Below are positions 43,922 through 53,571 of a DNA stretch of 64,000 nucleotides, in pieces. A program made the translations under genes and the position numbers. Below the pieces are notes generated by a model. The model was not told the DNA's origin, ran no database searches, and saw only the letters and a list, made by a program, of their open reading frames with translations. How positions within the stretch are numbered: the first letter of the stretch is position 1; each line of letters opens with the position of its first letter. The stretch is from Methanoregulaceae archaeon (GTDB lineage Archaea; Halobacteriota; Methanomicrobia; Methanomicrobiales; Methanospirillaceae). Location: the NCBI GenBank assembly GCA_015660965.1, contig JACTVG010000004.1, positions 62,001 through 126,000 on the forward strand, written 5' to 3'.

Positions 43922-45451
43922 ATGACCGGCCCCCAAGAACAATTCGCGTTTGACCCGACCCGACTTGATAAAGTTCGGGCTTTAAACGAACAAGGTATCT
44001 TGGTCTACCCCTACAATTTCGATCGTAAAAATACGATTCTAGAGATCAAAACTCGGTTCGTTGATGCTACACATGAAAAAAGTACAGAACGAGTGACAAC
44101 TGCCGGCCGTTTGTATATTATCCGAAATCATGGCAAAACACTTTTTGCAGATTTGGGAGACGAAAGTGGTAAAATACAAATTTACATTCGCAAAAATGAT
44201 ATTGGTGATGATCGGTACGGGTTCTTTATCCAATATATAGAACGTGGGGATTTTATTGGCGTATCAGGTCATGTCTTTCGTACTAAATTAGGTGAGATTA
44301 CAATTTGGGTTGATGAGTTCACTCTTTTATGCAAAGCAGTCTGTCCATTACCCGAAAAATTCCACGGATTAAAGGATATCGAGAAAAGGTATCGACAACG
44401 ATACCTTGATTTGATTGTTAACGAAGATAGTCGACAAACATTCAGAGTTCGAAGCCGTATACTTGCTTTGATTCGCCGCTATTTAGACGAACGAGGATTT
44501 TTAGAGTTTGAAACCCCAGTTCTTCAACCCGTTTATGGCGGTGCAAACGCCCGCCCCTTTACATCGTATCACAACTTTCTGGAACAGAAACTCTTCTTAA
44601 GGATTGCTCCGGAACTCTATCTCAAGAGACTTGTTGTTGGTGGATTTGAAAAAGTATTTGAGGTTGCCAGGAATTTCCGTAACGAAGACATTGATACGAA
44701 TCACAATCCCGAATTCTCAATGGTGGAAATTTATTGGGCGTATAGAGATTTTCGAGACATGATGACACTTACTGAGGATTTTGTTTCAAATCTAGTAGAA
44801 ACCATTCGGGGTTCAAATGAGATAATATTCCAAGAAACCCCCCTCAGTTTCAAAAAACCATGGAAAAATCTGTCAATGTCAGATTCCGTTAAGGAATATG
44901 CAGGTATTGATGTCTTCGCACATTCCATTAATGAACTCCGGGTCCTCGCCAAGCAAAATTCGATAGAAGAATGCGAAAAACCGAAAAGTCAGCGCGAATT
45001 TCTCGTTCTTTTCTTTGAGGAGCTAGTTGAGAAGAAACTGGTTCAACCCACTTTTATCTATGACTTTCCAATAGAGAATTCCCCGCTTGCCAAGAAACAC
45101 CGTCAAAAAGAAGGATTTACAGAGAGATTTGAGCTCTTTATTTACGGTATGGAAATTGCAAATGGATTCTCAGAACTCAATGACCCACTCGACCAAAAAG
45201 CACGATTCGAGCAACAGGATGAGAAGAGAAAAATGGGCGATCTTGAAGCCCAAATGATCGACTATGATTTTATCAATGCTTTGGGTTATGGAATGCCTCC
45301 GACAGGTGGGGTTGGTATAGGGATCGACCGTCTTGTAATGCTCTTAACGAATAACAATTCGATTAAGGAGGTCATTCTCTTCCCACAAATGAAGAATATT
45401 CAGGCAGATTCAATTTTAGAGAATAAAACAGGGAGAACACTAAATCCTTGA
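43922..45451 (+). CDS. lysS: Lysyl-tRNA synthetase, class II
   Basis: 509 residues. An OB-fold anticodon-binding domain (TVTTAGRLYIIRNHGKTLFADLGD type) precedes the class II catalytic domain: motif 1 RSRILALIRRYLDERGFLEFETP, motif 2 FEVARNFRNEDIDTNHNPEFS, and motif 3 GVGIGIDRLVML near the end. Most euryarchaeota use the unrelated class I LysRS, so a class II gene in a methanogen window is worth noting; class I may still exist elsewhere. ATG 43922 is preceded by GGAGC. Confidence 0.96.
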   Translation: MTGPQEQFAFDPTRLDKVRALNEQGILVYPYNFDRKNTILEIKTRFVDATHEKSTERVTTAGRLYIIRNHGKTLFADLGDESGKIQIYIRKNDIGDDRYGFFIQYIERGDFIGVSGHVFRTKLGEITIWVDEFTLLCKAVCPLPEKFHGLKDIEKRYRQRYLDLIVNEDSRQTFRVRSRILALIRRYLDERGFLEFETPVLQPVYGGANARPFTSYHNFLEQKLFLRIAPELYLKRLVVGGFEKVFEVARNFRNEDIDTNHNPEFSMVEIYWAYRDFRDMMTLTEDFVSNLVETIRGSNEIIFQETPLSFKKPWKNLSMSDSVKEYAGIDVFAHSINELRVLAKQNSIEECEKPKSQREFLVLFFEELVEKKLVQPTFIYDFPIENSPLAKKHRQKEGFTERFELFIYGMEIANGFSELNDPLDQKARFEQQDEKRKMGDLEAQMIDYDFINALGYGMPPTGGVGIGIDRLVMLLTNNNSIKEVILFPQMKNIQADSILENKTGRTLNP

Positions 45452-45524
45452 TGTTACTAATAAAGATCGATCACATTAAGCCCACCTTATTACCTTTTCT
45501 GTGACAGATATTTGACGTAAAGAT

Positions 45525-45788
45525 ATGGATACTGACGAATCAAAACCGAAAGATGATATTAGAGAGTTGATTATCGGACAATTACAGATGATTGAAGCTG
45601 TTCATGGGGTCCATTTCGTAAATAGAGACTCAATTATTGGCAAAATTGCGCAGGTTGCTAATGACCGCATGCAGGTCTCCATAATCACTGCTGCTCTTAA
45701 TGGATGGGTAGCAATCAATAATCTTCATAATGAGATTGACATTCATGACGAAGTATTGACAATGTTGCTTACAAGAACGAGAAGATAA
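45525..45788 (+). CDS. Small hypothetical protein
   Basis: 87 residues from ATG 45525, mostly helical with an acidic N-terminus and an Arg-rich end (LLTRTRR). No family recognised. It ends one base before the convergent rlmH stop. Confidence 0.55.
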   Translation: MDTDESKPKDDIRELIIGQLQMIEAVHGVHFVNRDSIIGKIAQVANDRMQVSIITAALNGWVAINNLHNEIDIHDEVLTMLLTRTRR

Positions 45789-46268
45789 TCATTTGTGATA
45801 TGGTTCGCCACGTAAGATTCGAAACGAACGGTAAATCTGTTCAAGGAGGATTAGACGTACCATCTGGTGCGTGAATGTCATCGGTGAGAGAGATAATCGT
45901 TCATTACATTGTCCAAGAACATCATTTGAAAGCCCTAAGTCCCCACCAATGATAAATGAGATGCGGTTAGTCCCACCGATTTCCTGTTTATTTAAAAGAG
46001 CAGCTAGTTCTTCAGTCGATTTTTTTTTCCCATTTATATCAAGCGCAATTGTATAACTTAATGATGGAATCGCTTTTATAATGCGAGAGCCCTCTTTTTT
46101 TAGGATTTGTGCTTGTTGAGTTTGAGTTAGATGTGGGGGTTGTCGTTCATTGACAATTTCAGTAATTTGGATTTTTACATACGGACGCAAACGTTTTTCG
46201 TATTCTGCAATACCATCAGCAAGATAGGATTCTTTTACCCTTCCAACAGCAATAATATGGATCTGCAT
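45789..46268 (-). CDS. rlmH: RlmH-type SPOUT rRNA methyltransferase
   Basis: About 159 residues from ATG 46268 (MQIHIIAVGRVKE), the family start. SPOUT knot motifs are ISFIIGGDLGLS near 100 and the terminal EQIYRSFRILRGEPYHK, the strict RlmH end. In bacteria RlmH methylates N3 of pseudouridine 1915 in 23S rRNA; in archaea its occurrence is patchy. It follows pgk on the same strand with a 56-bp gap. An ATG at 46283 is an alternative start. Confidence 0.95.
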   Translation of the reverse strand: MQIHIIAVGRVKESYLADGIAEYEKRLRPYVKIQITEIVNERQPPHLTQTQQAQILKKEGSRIIKAIPSLSYTIALDINGKKKSTEELAALLNKQEIGGTNRISFIIGGDLGLSNDVLGQCNERLSLSPMTFTHQMVRLILLEQIYRSFRILRGEPYHK

Positions 46269-46324
46269 ATCAAAATTGCTCATAATAGTATGATGGTAAC
46301 GATGCAAAAGACTGATGGGTCAAA

Positions 46325-47548
46325 TTATCCGAAGATCTTTTTTGATTGTTCAAGTGCATTAATTGCTGGCAGTTTCTTACCAGTCAGAAACTCAATACAG
46401 GCTCCACCACCAGTCGAAATATGAGTGAAATCTTGCTCGATACCTAGCTTCTCAATCACTGCCGCAGTGTGTCCACCGCCAACTACCGAGAATTTCACTT
46501 GTGAAGCAGCTCTTAATAATTCGTAAGTGCCGGTCGCAAAATCTGTATCTTCGAAAACACCAGCAGGGCCATTGAAGACGACAGTTCCAGCTCTTTTAAT
46601 GTCCTGTTTCATAGCGGCGATTGCATCCATACCGATGTCGAGAACCGGGACATCTTGTGGAATCTTTTGCACAGAATATTCTACTCGTTTGTTTTCTTGC
46701 CTTACCGCTACAAATTCTGGCATGATTACTTGATCACGATATCGTTCGAGAATTGCCTTTGCCTTTTCGATTTCTTGTTCATATTTTAATTGAGTAATCA
46801 ATTGGGTGGAGGGATTTCCGATATTATAACCATTAGCAACCAAAAAGACATTGGCGACAACACCGATTACTATTACCTGATCGGCAATTCCGTTTGCGAG
46901 CATGTTCTCGGCAACTGCAATCGAATCATCAACCTTTGTTCCGCCTAACACCATGCAAACTGGACGCGGGGCACCAGAAAAAACTTTTGAGAGGGTTGTA
47001 ACTTCTTTTTCCATCAGTACCCCCGCTGCCGATTTTAAAAGGAGAGGTAGGCCAATAATTGTGGGTTGAGAGCGGTGAGCGGTCCCGAAAGCATCATTTA
47101 CAAAAACATTTGCCATCGCTGCTAGCTTTTTCACGATATGAGTCTTTTTTGCATCCTCCGGATTGAGCGTCAGATTCTCTTCAGCGTTGAACCGGACGTT
47201 TTCAAGCATCACCACGTCGCCATTCTTCATTGTAGCAACCGCATCGCGGGCATGTTTACCGAAAATGCTGTCTACATAAGTTACTTGTATACCGAGAAGT
47301 TGTTCTAGCTTCTCAGCATGCGCCTGTAATGTAGTGAAATCTTTTTTACCTGGTCGGCTTTGATGGGTAATGATGACCGTACGACTATCAGAAAGCGCCC
47401 TCATTGTGGGAATATGTTCGCGGAATCGTTTATCATCAAGGATTAAGTGCGAGGCGGGATCAATTGGAGAGTTGAGATCGAGTCGGAGCAATACAATCTT
47501 GCCTTCGCACCCCAAATCTTTGATTGTTCCTATCGCCACGTCTTCCAC
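46325..47548 (-). CDS. pgk: Phosphoglycerate kinase
   Basis: 407 residues. Substrate and hinge motifs are present: LLRLDLNSPID near 20, ITHQSRPGKKDF near 62, LENVRFNAEENL near 112, MVLGGTKVDDS near 200, and the nucleotide-binding FNGPAGVFED and VVGGGHTAAVIEKLG near the end. Start GTG 47548 is 5 bp after the stop of ATP synthase subunit D, so pgk is very likely read through as the last or next-to-last gene of the ATPase operon. In methanogens it works mainly in gluconeogenesis. Confidence 0.97.
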   Translation of the reverse strand: MEDVAIGTIKDLGCEGKIVLLRLDLNSPIDPASHLILDDKRFREHIPTMRALSDSRTVIITHQSRPGKKDFTTLQAHAEKLEQLLGIQVTYVDSIFGKHARDAVATMKNGDVVMLENVRFNAEENLTLNPEDAKKTHIVKKLAAMANVFVNDAFGTAHRSQPTIIGLPLLLKSAAGVLMEKEVTTLSKVFSGAPRPVCMVLGGTKVDDSIAVAENMLANGIADQVIVIGVVANVFLVANGYNIGNPSTQLITQLKYEQEIEKAKAILERYRDQVIMPEFVAVRQENKRVEYSVQKIPQDVPVLDIGMDAIAAMKQDIKRAGTVVFNGPAGVFEDTDFATGTYELLRAASQVKFSVVGGGHTAAVIEKLGIEQDFTHISTGGGACIEFLTGKKLPAINALEQSKKIFG

Positions 47549-47553
47549 TTCGT

Positions 47554-48183
47554 TTATGCTAAAGCATGTGCTTTAATCTTTTTAAGACGGAATAGCTCCT
47601 CACGTTCCATTTCATCAAGACGCATCTTGATAAAATTTTGCGTTTCGGTTAGCTCCGGAATCACCTTGAACTCCAATGCGTTTACACGCCGTTTGGTACT
47701 TTCAATCTCATCAAGGAGACGCTTCATAGTCGTTTCAATTTCAGCACTTTCGATGATCGCTTCAACAAGCTCTTCGAATACAGTTGCAGTCTCATCAATC
47801 ACTGTCGATGTGCCAAGCATGCCATATCCTCGATCGACAAGACTTTTTCTAACCTTGGTGGATCCAATTTCCGGGACGATCACGCCCATAATGTTTTTGC
47901 TTTTAAGTGTGATTTCCGGTACTTCTTTGACAGACATTGCAGCAGATTTCACACCAATTGCCCCTTCCAAAGTGTTGGCGAGCGCCATCATCTCAACCGC
48001 CTTCGAATATTTATTCAAGAGATCCCCACGGGTGTCTTTTGCGATGGAAAGTACCTTAAAAAATTCAATAATCAATCCATCACGCTTCATCTTCAGAATT
48101 TTGTAACCTCTTTCAGAAAGCTTGATCTTTCTTTTTAGGTTAATCAATTCTGAACGCGTTGGCTTGACATCACGCAGTGCCAT
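47554..48183 (-). CDS. atpD: A-type ATP synthase subunit D
   Basis: 209 residues: LRDVKPTRSELINLKRKIKLSERGYKILKMKRD at the start is the V/A-ATPase central-stalk D signature, followed by the long antiparallel coiled coil up to EMEREELFRLKKIK. It forms the rotor axle inside A3B3. Six bp downstream of subunit B. Confidence 0.97.
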   Translation of the reverse strand: MALRDVKPTRSELINLKRKIKLSERGYKILKMKRDGLIIEFFKVLSIAKDTRGDLLNKYSKAVEMMALANTLEGAIGVKSAAMSVKEVPEITLKSKNIMGVIVPEIGSTKVRKSLVDRGYGMLGTSTVIDETATVFEELVEAIIESAEIETTMKRLLDEIESTKRRVNALEFKVIPELTETQNFIKMRLDEMEREELFRLKKIKAHALA

Positions 48184-48189
48184 GGATCA

Positions 48190-49578
48190 TTACTCCTTCT
48201 TCACTACGTTCTTGAATTTTGGGTGGTATTTGTTGATTAGTTCGCGGTCTATACGTACAAGCTGCTCGACCGGTAACTTTGAGAGGAGTTCCCAGCCAAG
48301 ATCGAGAGTCTCCACAATAGAACGGTCCTCATTAATACCCTGCCGAACAAACCGAGTTTCGAACAAATCGGCAAACTCTAAAAACATTCTGTCACGTTCA
48401 GATAGAGCGTCTTTACCGACAATAGCAACAAGTCCACGCAAATCGTTACCTTCCGCGTAGGCGGCATAGAGCTGATCAGAAACCTTCTTGTGGTCTTCAC
48501 GAGTATGTCCCTTTCCAATACCAAGATTCATCAATCGGGAGAGGGAGGGTAACACATTGATTGGTGGATAGATGCCTTTGCGATGTAGATCACGCGAGAC
48601 CACAATCTGTCCTTCGGTAATGTATCCCGTGAGATCTGGAATTGGGTGAGTAATATCATCACCTGGCATTGTAAGAATTGGAAACTGGGTTATGGACCCT
48701 TTCTTACCCTTGATGATACCCGCTCGTTCATAGATGCTTGCAAGGTCCGTATACATATACCCAGGATACCCACGTCGACCAGGAACCTCTTCACGAGCAG
48801 CACCGATTTGACGAAGAGCCTCACAGTAATTTGTCATATCCGTGAGGATGACCAGTACATGCATACCGAGGTCAAATGCGAGATATTCAGCTGTCGTAAG
48901 TGCGAGCCTAGGTGTGATAATACGTTCGACTGCAGGGTCATCTGCAAGGTTAAGGAAAACAACTGCACGCTCGAGCGCACCTGTGCGTTCGAAGTCTTGC
49001 ATGAAATAGTTTGCCTCCTCCTTCGTGATTCCCATTGCAGCAAATACTACCGCAAACTCTTCTTTTGCCCCAAGTGCTTTCGATTGACGTGCGATCTGAA
49101 GTGCAATGGTGTTGTGAGGCAATCCGGCACCGGAGAAGATTGGGAGCTTCTGTCCTCTAACAAGTGTGTTTGTACCGTCAATTGTCGATATACCTGTCTG
49201 GATAAACTCATTTGGCGGTCCCCGTGCGTATGGATTGATAGCAGCTCCTGTGATGTCGAGTCGCTTTTCAGGAACAATGTCGGGGCCCCCATCAATTGGT
49301 TTACCACCTCCCGATAGAATTCGTCCGAGCATCTCCCTACCCACAGGCATTTTGATCGTTTCACCAGTAAATCGTACACCGCTGTCTCTACCAATACCAG
49401 CAGTCGTTTCGAAGACTTGTACGACAACAATCTCATCACTTGTATCGAGCACCTGTCCGCGCTTGATTGTTCCATCAAATAGAACAATATTAACGAGTTC
49501 TGCAAAGCCAATCGGTTCAGTCTTCTCTACAAAGAGCAACGGTCCTGCAATCTTGTTGATGGTCCTGTATTCCTTCAT
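48190..49578 (-). CDS. atpB: A-type ATP synthase subunit B
   Basis: 462 residues, non-catalytic nucleotide-binding subunit. [11 protein letters not shown] at the start, [16 protein letters not shown] in place of a canonical Walker [15 protein letters not shown] near 248 and [27 protein letters not shown] near 300. The missing P-loop is normal for this subunit. Overlaps the end of subunit A by 4 bp (ATGA). Confidence 0.98.
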   Translation of the reverse strand: MKEYRTINKIAGPLLFVEKTEPIGFAELVNIVLFDGTIKRGQVLDTSDEIVVVQVFETTAGIGRDSGVRFTGETIKMPVGREMLGRILSGGGKPIDGGPDIVPEKRLDITGAAINPYARGPPNEFIQTGISTIDGTNTLVRGQKLPIFSGAGLPHNTIALQIARQSKALGAKEEFAVVFAAMGITKEEANYFMQDFERTGALERAVVFLNLADDPAVERIITPRLALTTAEYLAFDLGMHVLVILTDMTNYCEALRQIGAAREEVPGRRGYPGYMYTDLASIYERAGIIKGKKGSITQFPILTMPGDDITHPIPDLTGYITEGQIVVSRDLHRKGIYPPINVLPSLSRLMNLGIGKGHTREDHKKVSDQLYAAYAEGNDLRGLVAIVGKDALSERDRMFLEFADLFETRFVRQGINEDRSIVETLDLGWELLSKLPVEQLVRIDRELINKYHPKFKNVVKKE

Positions 49579-51341
49579 GCTGCAGACCTCAGTGAATTAA
49601 ATTCTTCGTCCATATTTTTCTCGATCTTGGTTAAATCGGGTTTATAGTCCTTGATAAACTTGATCTGGGGTAGCTCGTTTTTAGACTTCACCGAATTGAT
49701 CTGATTAGGTGAAACTCCTGCAACTTGCGCTGAATATGCAAGATCGGAAAACATGCGGATCGCCTTCATCATGTCGTATTGCTTCGTCATGTCACAGAAC
49801 GTATCGACTGGATCGTAAGCATTTTGTTGCAAAAATACCTCGCGAATCATACGAGCGACTTCGATCGTCACCTGCTCAGCCTCGGGTAACGCATCAGAAC
49901 CCACTAACTGTATGATTTCCTGTAGTTCTGCTTCTTTCTGCAATACTTCCATTGCCCATGATCGCAATTTGTTCCACTCAGGTGAAACTTCCTTGTCGTA
50001 CCAATCATGGAGACTATCGAGATAGAGAGAATACGAGTTGAGCCAGTTAATTGAAGGGAAGTGCCGGCGTTGTGAAAGCTTTGCATCCAATGCCCAGAAA
50101 ACTTTGACGATACGCAACGTATTTTGTGTCACTGGTTCAGAGAAATCCCCACCTGGGGGGGATACAGCACCTATGACTGAAACCGACCCCTCCCCGCCAT
50201 TTAAGGTTTTTACAAGACCCGCTCGCTCGTAGAATTCCGATAATCTGGCAGCTAGGTATGCTGGGTATCCTTCCTCACCAGGCATCTCTTCAAGGCGTGA
50301 CGATATTTCACGCATTGCCTCAGCCCACCTCGAAGTTGAGTCTGCCATCAGCGAAACGTCATAACCCATATCTCTGAAATACTCTGCGATTGTGATTCCG
50401 GTATAAACGGATGCCTCTCGAGCGGCGACAGGCATATTGGACGTGTTTGCAATCAACACAGTACGTTCCATAAGCGGTTTTCCTGTCTTTGGATCCTCCA
50501 AACGCGGAAACTCCGTTAGTACCTCGGTCATCTCGTTACCGCGTTCACCACACCCAATATAGACCACAATCTCAGCATCACTCCATTTCGCCAGCTGTTG
50601 TTGCGTGACAGTCTTTCCACTTCCAAATGGCCCAGGAATCGCAGCGGTCCCTCCCTTAGCTATAGGAAAGAGTCCATCTAGGATACGTTGACCTGTAATC
50701 AATGGGATTCGCGGATTCACCTTCTCCTTTACAGGACGGGGGACCCGCACAGGCCAGCGCTGCAACATCTGGTATTCTCTATTGTCATCAAGGACACAGA
50801 TGGTTTCTTCAACCGTAAAATCGCCACTTTTAATTGTCTTTACAACGCCGGGCTTCGCATCAGGTGGGAGCATAATTTTGTGAACGATATTAGTTTCCTG
50901 CACCTCACCTATGATCATTCCACCTTTTACATTATCACCGGTCTTAACCAGCGGTTTGAATCTCCATTTCTTTTCATGTGAGAGCCCTGGGGCAGATACA
51001 CCACGCTGAATGAAATCCCCCATTTTATCAACAAGAATTGGAAGGGGTCTCTGAATACCATCATAAATACTAGTTAGGAGCCCAGGGCCGAGCTCTACAG
51101 CAAGTGAAAGCCCAGTGTTGATAACAGGTTCGCCAGGTTTGATGCCCGAAGTGTCCTCATAAACCTGGATAATGACGTTCTCTCCAGCGATCTTAATGAC
51201 TTCTCCCATTAGTTCTTCTTTACCGACCTTCACCACATCGTACATATGGGCGTCAAGGTTAACTGCCGTCACAACGGGTCCGGCAATTCTTTTGAGAATT
51301 CCATGTTTTGATTCCTTCGATTTTTTGTCTTTCACTTCCAC
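49575..51341 (-). CDS. atpA: A-type ATP synthase catalytic subunit A
   Basis: 588 residues from GTG 51341. Walker A is [17 protein letters not shown] near 237, the Glu switch GERGNEM follows, Walker B-type [19 protein letters not shown] is near 340, and the A-type bulge region near 115-190 is present. Catalytic subunit hydrolysing or making ATP. The GTG lies inside the stop of subunit F (10-bp overlap). No intein is present, although this gene carries one in some archaea. Confidence 0.98.
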   Translation of the reverse strand: MEVKDKKSKESKHGILKRIAGPVVTAVNLDAHMYDVVKVGKEELMGEVIKIAGENVIIQVYEDTSGIKPGEPVINTGLSLAVELGPGLLTSIYDGIQRPLPILVDKMGDFIQRGVSAPGLSHEKKWRFKPLVKTGDNVKGGMIIGEVQETNIVHKIMLPPDAKPGVVKTIKSGDFTVEETICVLDDNREYQMLQRWPVRVPRPVKEKVNPRIPLITGQRILDGLFPIAKGGTAAIPGPFGSGKTVTQQQLAKWSDAEIVVYIGCGERGNEMTEVLTEFPRLEDPKTGKPLMERTVLIANTSNMPVAAREASVYTGITIAEYFRDMGYDVSLMADSTSRWAEAMREISSRLEEMPGEEGYPAYLAARLSEFYERAGLVKTLNGGEGSVSVIGAVSPPGGDFSEPVTQNTLRIVKVFWALDAKLSQRRHFPSINWLNSYSLYLDSLHDWYDKEVSPEWNKLRSWAMEVLQKEAELQEIIQLVGSDALPEAEQVTIEVARMIREVFLQQNAYDPVDTFCDMTKQYDMMKAIRMFSDLAYSAQVAGVSPNQINSVKSKNELPQIKFIKDYKPDLTKIEKNMDEEFNSLRSAA

Positions 51342-51634
51342 AAATCAACACCCACCGATCTCTTTATTCTTTCCCTCATCGACAAACCACTCTCTTCGGC
51401 CCCAATGGCAATGACAGTTGGCTTGACCGAATTTTCGAGAGTAGCTTGGAGCCTACGAGGAATTCTCTCTATATCACTGCTGTTGAGCACGAGAATACCC
51501 ACTGAGTTGTCCTGAAGCACATTAGTGATATGCTTCGTGAGAATTGCATCGGTATCAGCGGCATAAATCTTGCGGATACCCGCTAACCGGAACCCAAGAA
51601 TGAACTCACTATTTCCAATAACTGCAATCTCCAT
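51332..51634 (-). CDS. atpF: A-type ATP synthase subunit F
   Basis: 100 residues, [20 protein letters not shown] with the CheY-like alpha/beta fold and a charged end. It binds the central stalk. The stop of subunit C is one base upstream of its start. Confidence 0.96.
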   Translation of the reverse strand: MEIAVIGNSEFILGFRLAGIRKIYAADTDAILTKHITNVLQDNSVGILVLNSSDIERIPRRLQATLENSVKPTVIAIGAEESGLSMRERIKRSVGVDLWK

Positions 51635-52696
51635 TCACATCACCAAGTACTTCGTTATTTTATCTGGCGAAAGCTTGGATTCTTTCCCGCGGGCCAGGGC
51701 ACGTAGGTTGAATACCTCGTACTTTTTCTTCTCCAAATAAACAAGAATAGGATGAATTGAGAACGGATGAAGCTTTGACATCCATTCCATTTGATCAAGC
51801 TGGACACTTGTGAGTCTTACCTCAATGTCCCGCACTTTCTTCTCACTTTTAAGCTCATCAAGGAATACAAGGAGGTTTTTCTGATGAACAATCATTTTTA
51901 ATGCGTTGATGAATTCTACCAAGTCCTTTATTGCATTGAGGCGGACAAAATCGTCAACGGTCAATGAACCACCTGTAATAAACATTTCGTGGGGATCCTC
52001 TTCAAAAGAGTCAGCACGAAGTCTGAACAGTGTTTTGATATTCTTAATATCAATATCAAATTTGATAAATGATAGAAAGAGCTTCCCCCCTTTAATACCG
52101 CTCTCAGCCTCGTCAATTATATCCGCATAGAATTGTCGATACAGCTCATTCTCTATCTTTGAAAACGATCCTGTCTCTTTTGCTTCCTCAATTTTTTCCA
52201 AAAGGACTGGATACATACGATGGCCTTTGAGGGCATCAATAATCTGGTCGATTGTGTCTTCTGCCACTAGCCGGTCCAGTGTGACACGGTCAAGAGTACC
52301 TGCAGGGATTAGAATCTCCTTGATTTTCCCCGCCTTTTCTCCCTGCATTTTTCCACGCAGGATATTGAGTACGTTCTGGATATCCCAGCGACGTAAGTAC
52401 GAACTCGTGAACTGCTTGAGGGTTCCTGGTGTGATCTCGAGAATTTTCTGATACTCCTTTGCGAGATTCCATGAAAGTGCGACCTCTATAAGGTCAATTC
52501 CCTTGAAATTCGAACCAAGCTCGTCTATCTCCTTTTTGTATGCAGTTTCTTCAATCACCCGCGTAATTTCCGGAAGGCTCATATTTAACATTCGGAAATA
52601 CTCGTCTCGTTGAATGAGCTTCGACTTTCTCACACGCATTCGAGTACAGAGATAGATATAGGGTGCCGGACCGCTCGCCATTACAAACATACGCAT
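51635..52696 (-). CDS. atpC: A-type ATP synthase subunit C
   Basis: 353 residues, the V/A-type C/d subunit: YLCTRMRVRKSKLIQRDEYFRML near the start and NIKTLFRLRADSF in the middle are characteristic. It links the central stalk to the c-ring. Gap to subunit F is zero and to subunit E is 6 bp. Confidence 0.96.
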   Translation of the reverse strand: MRMFVMASGPAPYIYLCTRMRVRKSKLIQRDEYFRMLNMSLPEITRVIEETAYKKEIDELGSNFKGIDLIEVALSWNLAKEYQKILEITPGTLKQFTSSYLRRWDIQNVLNILRGKMQGEKAGKIKEILIPAGTLDRVTLDRLVAEDTIDQIIDALKGHRMYPVLLEKIEEAKETGSFSKIENELYRQFYADIIDEAESGIKGGKLFLSFIKFDIDIKNIKTLFRLRADSFEEDPHEMFITGGSLTVDDFVRLNAIKDLVEFINALKMIVHQKNLLVFLDELKSEKKVRDIEVRLTSVQLDQMEWMSKLHPFSIHPILVYLEKKKYEVFNLRALARGKESKLSPDKITKYLVM

Positions 52697-52702
52697 TCCT
52701 CT

Positions 52703-53299
52703 TTATGCAAACAGTATATCTGATGCATCCTTCAGCCCGGATTCCCACACCCTGTCAAGGAATGTGCGATAACTGTAGTCTATCTGCATACTTCCCCCCG
52801 TATCTTCAATAATGATGCCTCCCTCAATATCGATAGGGGTACCAAGCGAAAACCCGGTAAAATCACGATGCTCCAAAAGCACGGCCTTTGCAAGGGGCAC
52901 AGACTTTGCATTGCAATGGATGATACCTTCGTGGATCTCCTTTTTCGCATCTGTGAGAAGTTTTTTGATGGTTTCTTTATGGAAGCTTTCAGGGAGATTG
53001 GAAATTTCAGCAAGTGCAGTCTGGTATACTTGATTGAGCATCTCCTTTTTGGTGTTCAATAATTCACGTTTGACTAGTAGGTTTGCAGCAGAAACCTCAA
53101 TACTCATGAAATGAGCATTTTGCTTTGCTACATCCTCTTCTACGGAAAGCTTGATTTCTGCAACACGCTTATTTGCTTCGGCAAGAATATGATCCACATC
53201 TTTCTTTGATTCAGCCCGAATTTTTTCTACTTCCGATTTGCCTTTGCTCCTTATCTCTTCAACAACCGTTTCCAGTCCCATTGTCGGCTCCGTGTTCAA
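52703..53299 (-). CDS. atpE: A-type ATP synthase subunit E
   Basis: 198 residues: a long N-terminal helix (KSEVEKIRAESKKDVDHILAEANKRV), which pairs with subunit H as peripheral stalk, and a globular C-terminal domain with GGIIIEDTGGSMQIDYSY and LFA end. Start overlaps subunit K by 4 bp. Confidence 0.96.
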   Translation of the reverse strand: MNTEPTMGLETVVEEIRSKGKSEVEKIRAESKKDVDHILAEANKRVAEIKLSVEEDVAKQNAHFMSIEVSAANLLVKRELLNTKKEMLNQVYQTALAEISNLPESFHKETIKKLLTDAKKEIHEGIIHCNAKSVPLAKAVLLEHRDFTGFSLGTPIDIEGGIIIEDTGGSMQIDYSYRTFLDRVWESGLKDASDILFA

Positions 53300-53568
53300 G
53301 AGAATATGAGCAGAAGTGCCACAACAAGCCCGAAAATAACAATAGTTTCTGGAATGACCGTAAGCAATAGAACAAGACCGAAAACGTCCTTATTCTCTGC
53401 AGTTGCGCCAACTGCTGCAGAACCTATTGCCATTTCGGCCCAAGCCGCAGCAAAAGCAGTCGTACTAATTGCGATGGCTGCCGCGAGTGCTTTCATTCCT
53501 ATTTGCGTTGCCTTAATGGCTTCAACCGACATTCCAACAGCTGTTACATTTGATACAAGATCTGCCAT
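53296..53568 (-). CDS. atpK: A-type ATP synthase subunit K (c-ring)
   Basis: 90 residues, one hairpin (two membrane helices), so the ring is built of simple c subunits rather than duplicated ones. Helix 1 holds FAAAWAEMAIGSAAVGA, helix 2 LLTVIPETIVIFGLVVALL, whose Glu is the ion-binding carboxylate with a neighbouring Thr. The acidic residue in helix 1 and the E-T pair resemble sodium-binding arrangements, but sodium versus proton use cannot be decided here. About 26 residues precede helix 1, longer than usual. Confidence 0.95.
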   Translation of the reverse strand: MADLVSNVTAVGMSVEAIKATQIGMKALAAAIAISTTAFAAAWAEMAIGSAAVGATAENKDVFGLVLLLTVIPETIVIFGLVVALLLIFS

Positions 53569-53571
53569 AAT

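Noticed and set aside
48646-49317. Long plus-strand ORF (223 codons) opposite ATP synthase subunit B
   Set aside because: It lies entirely antisense to the highly conserved atpB and is Cys-rich by accident of codon bias; no start context or domain.
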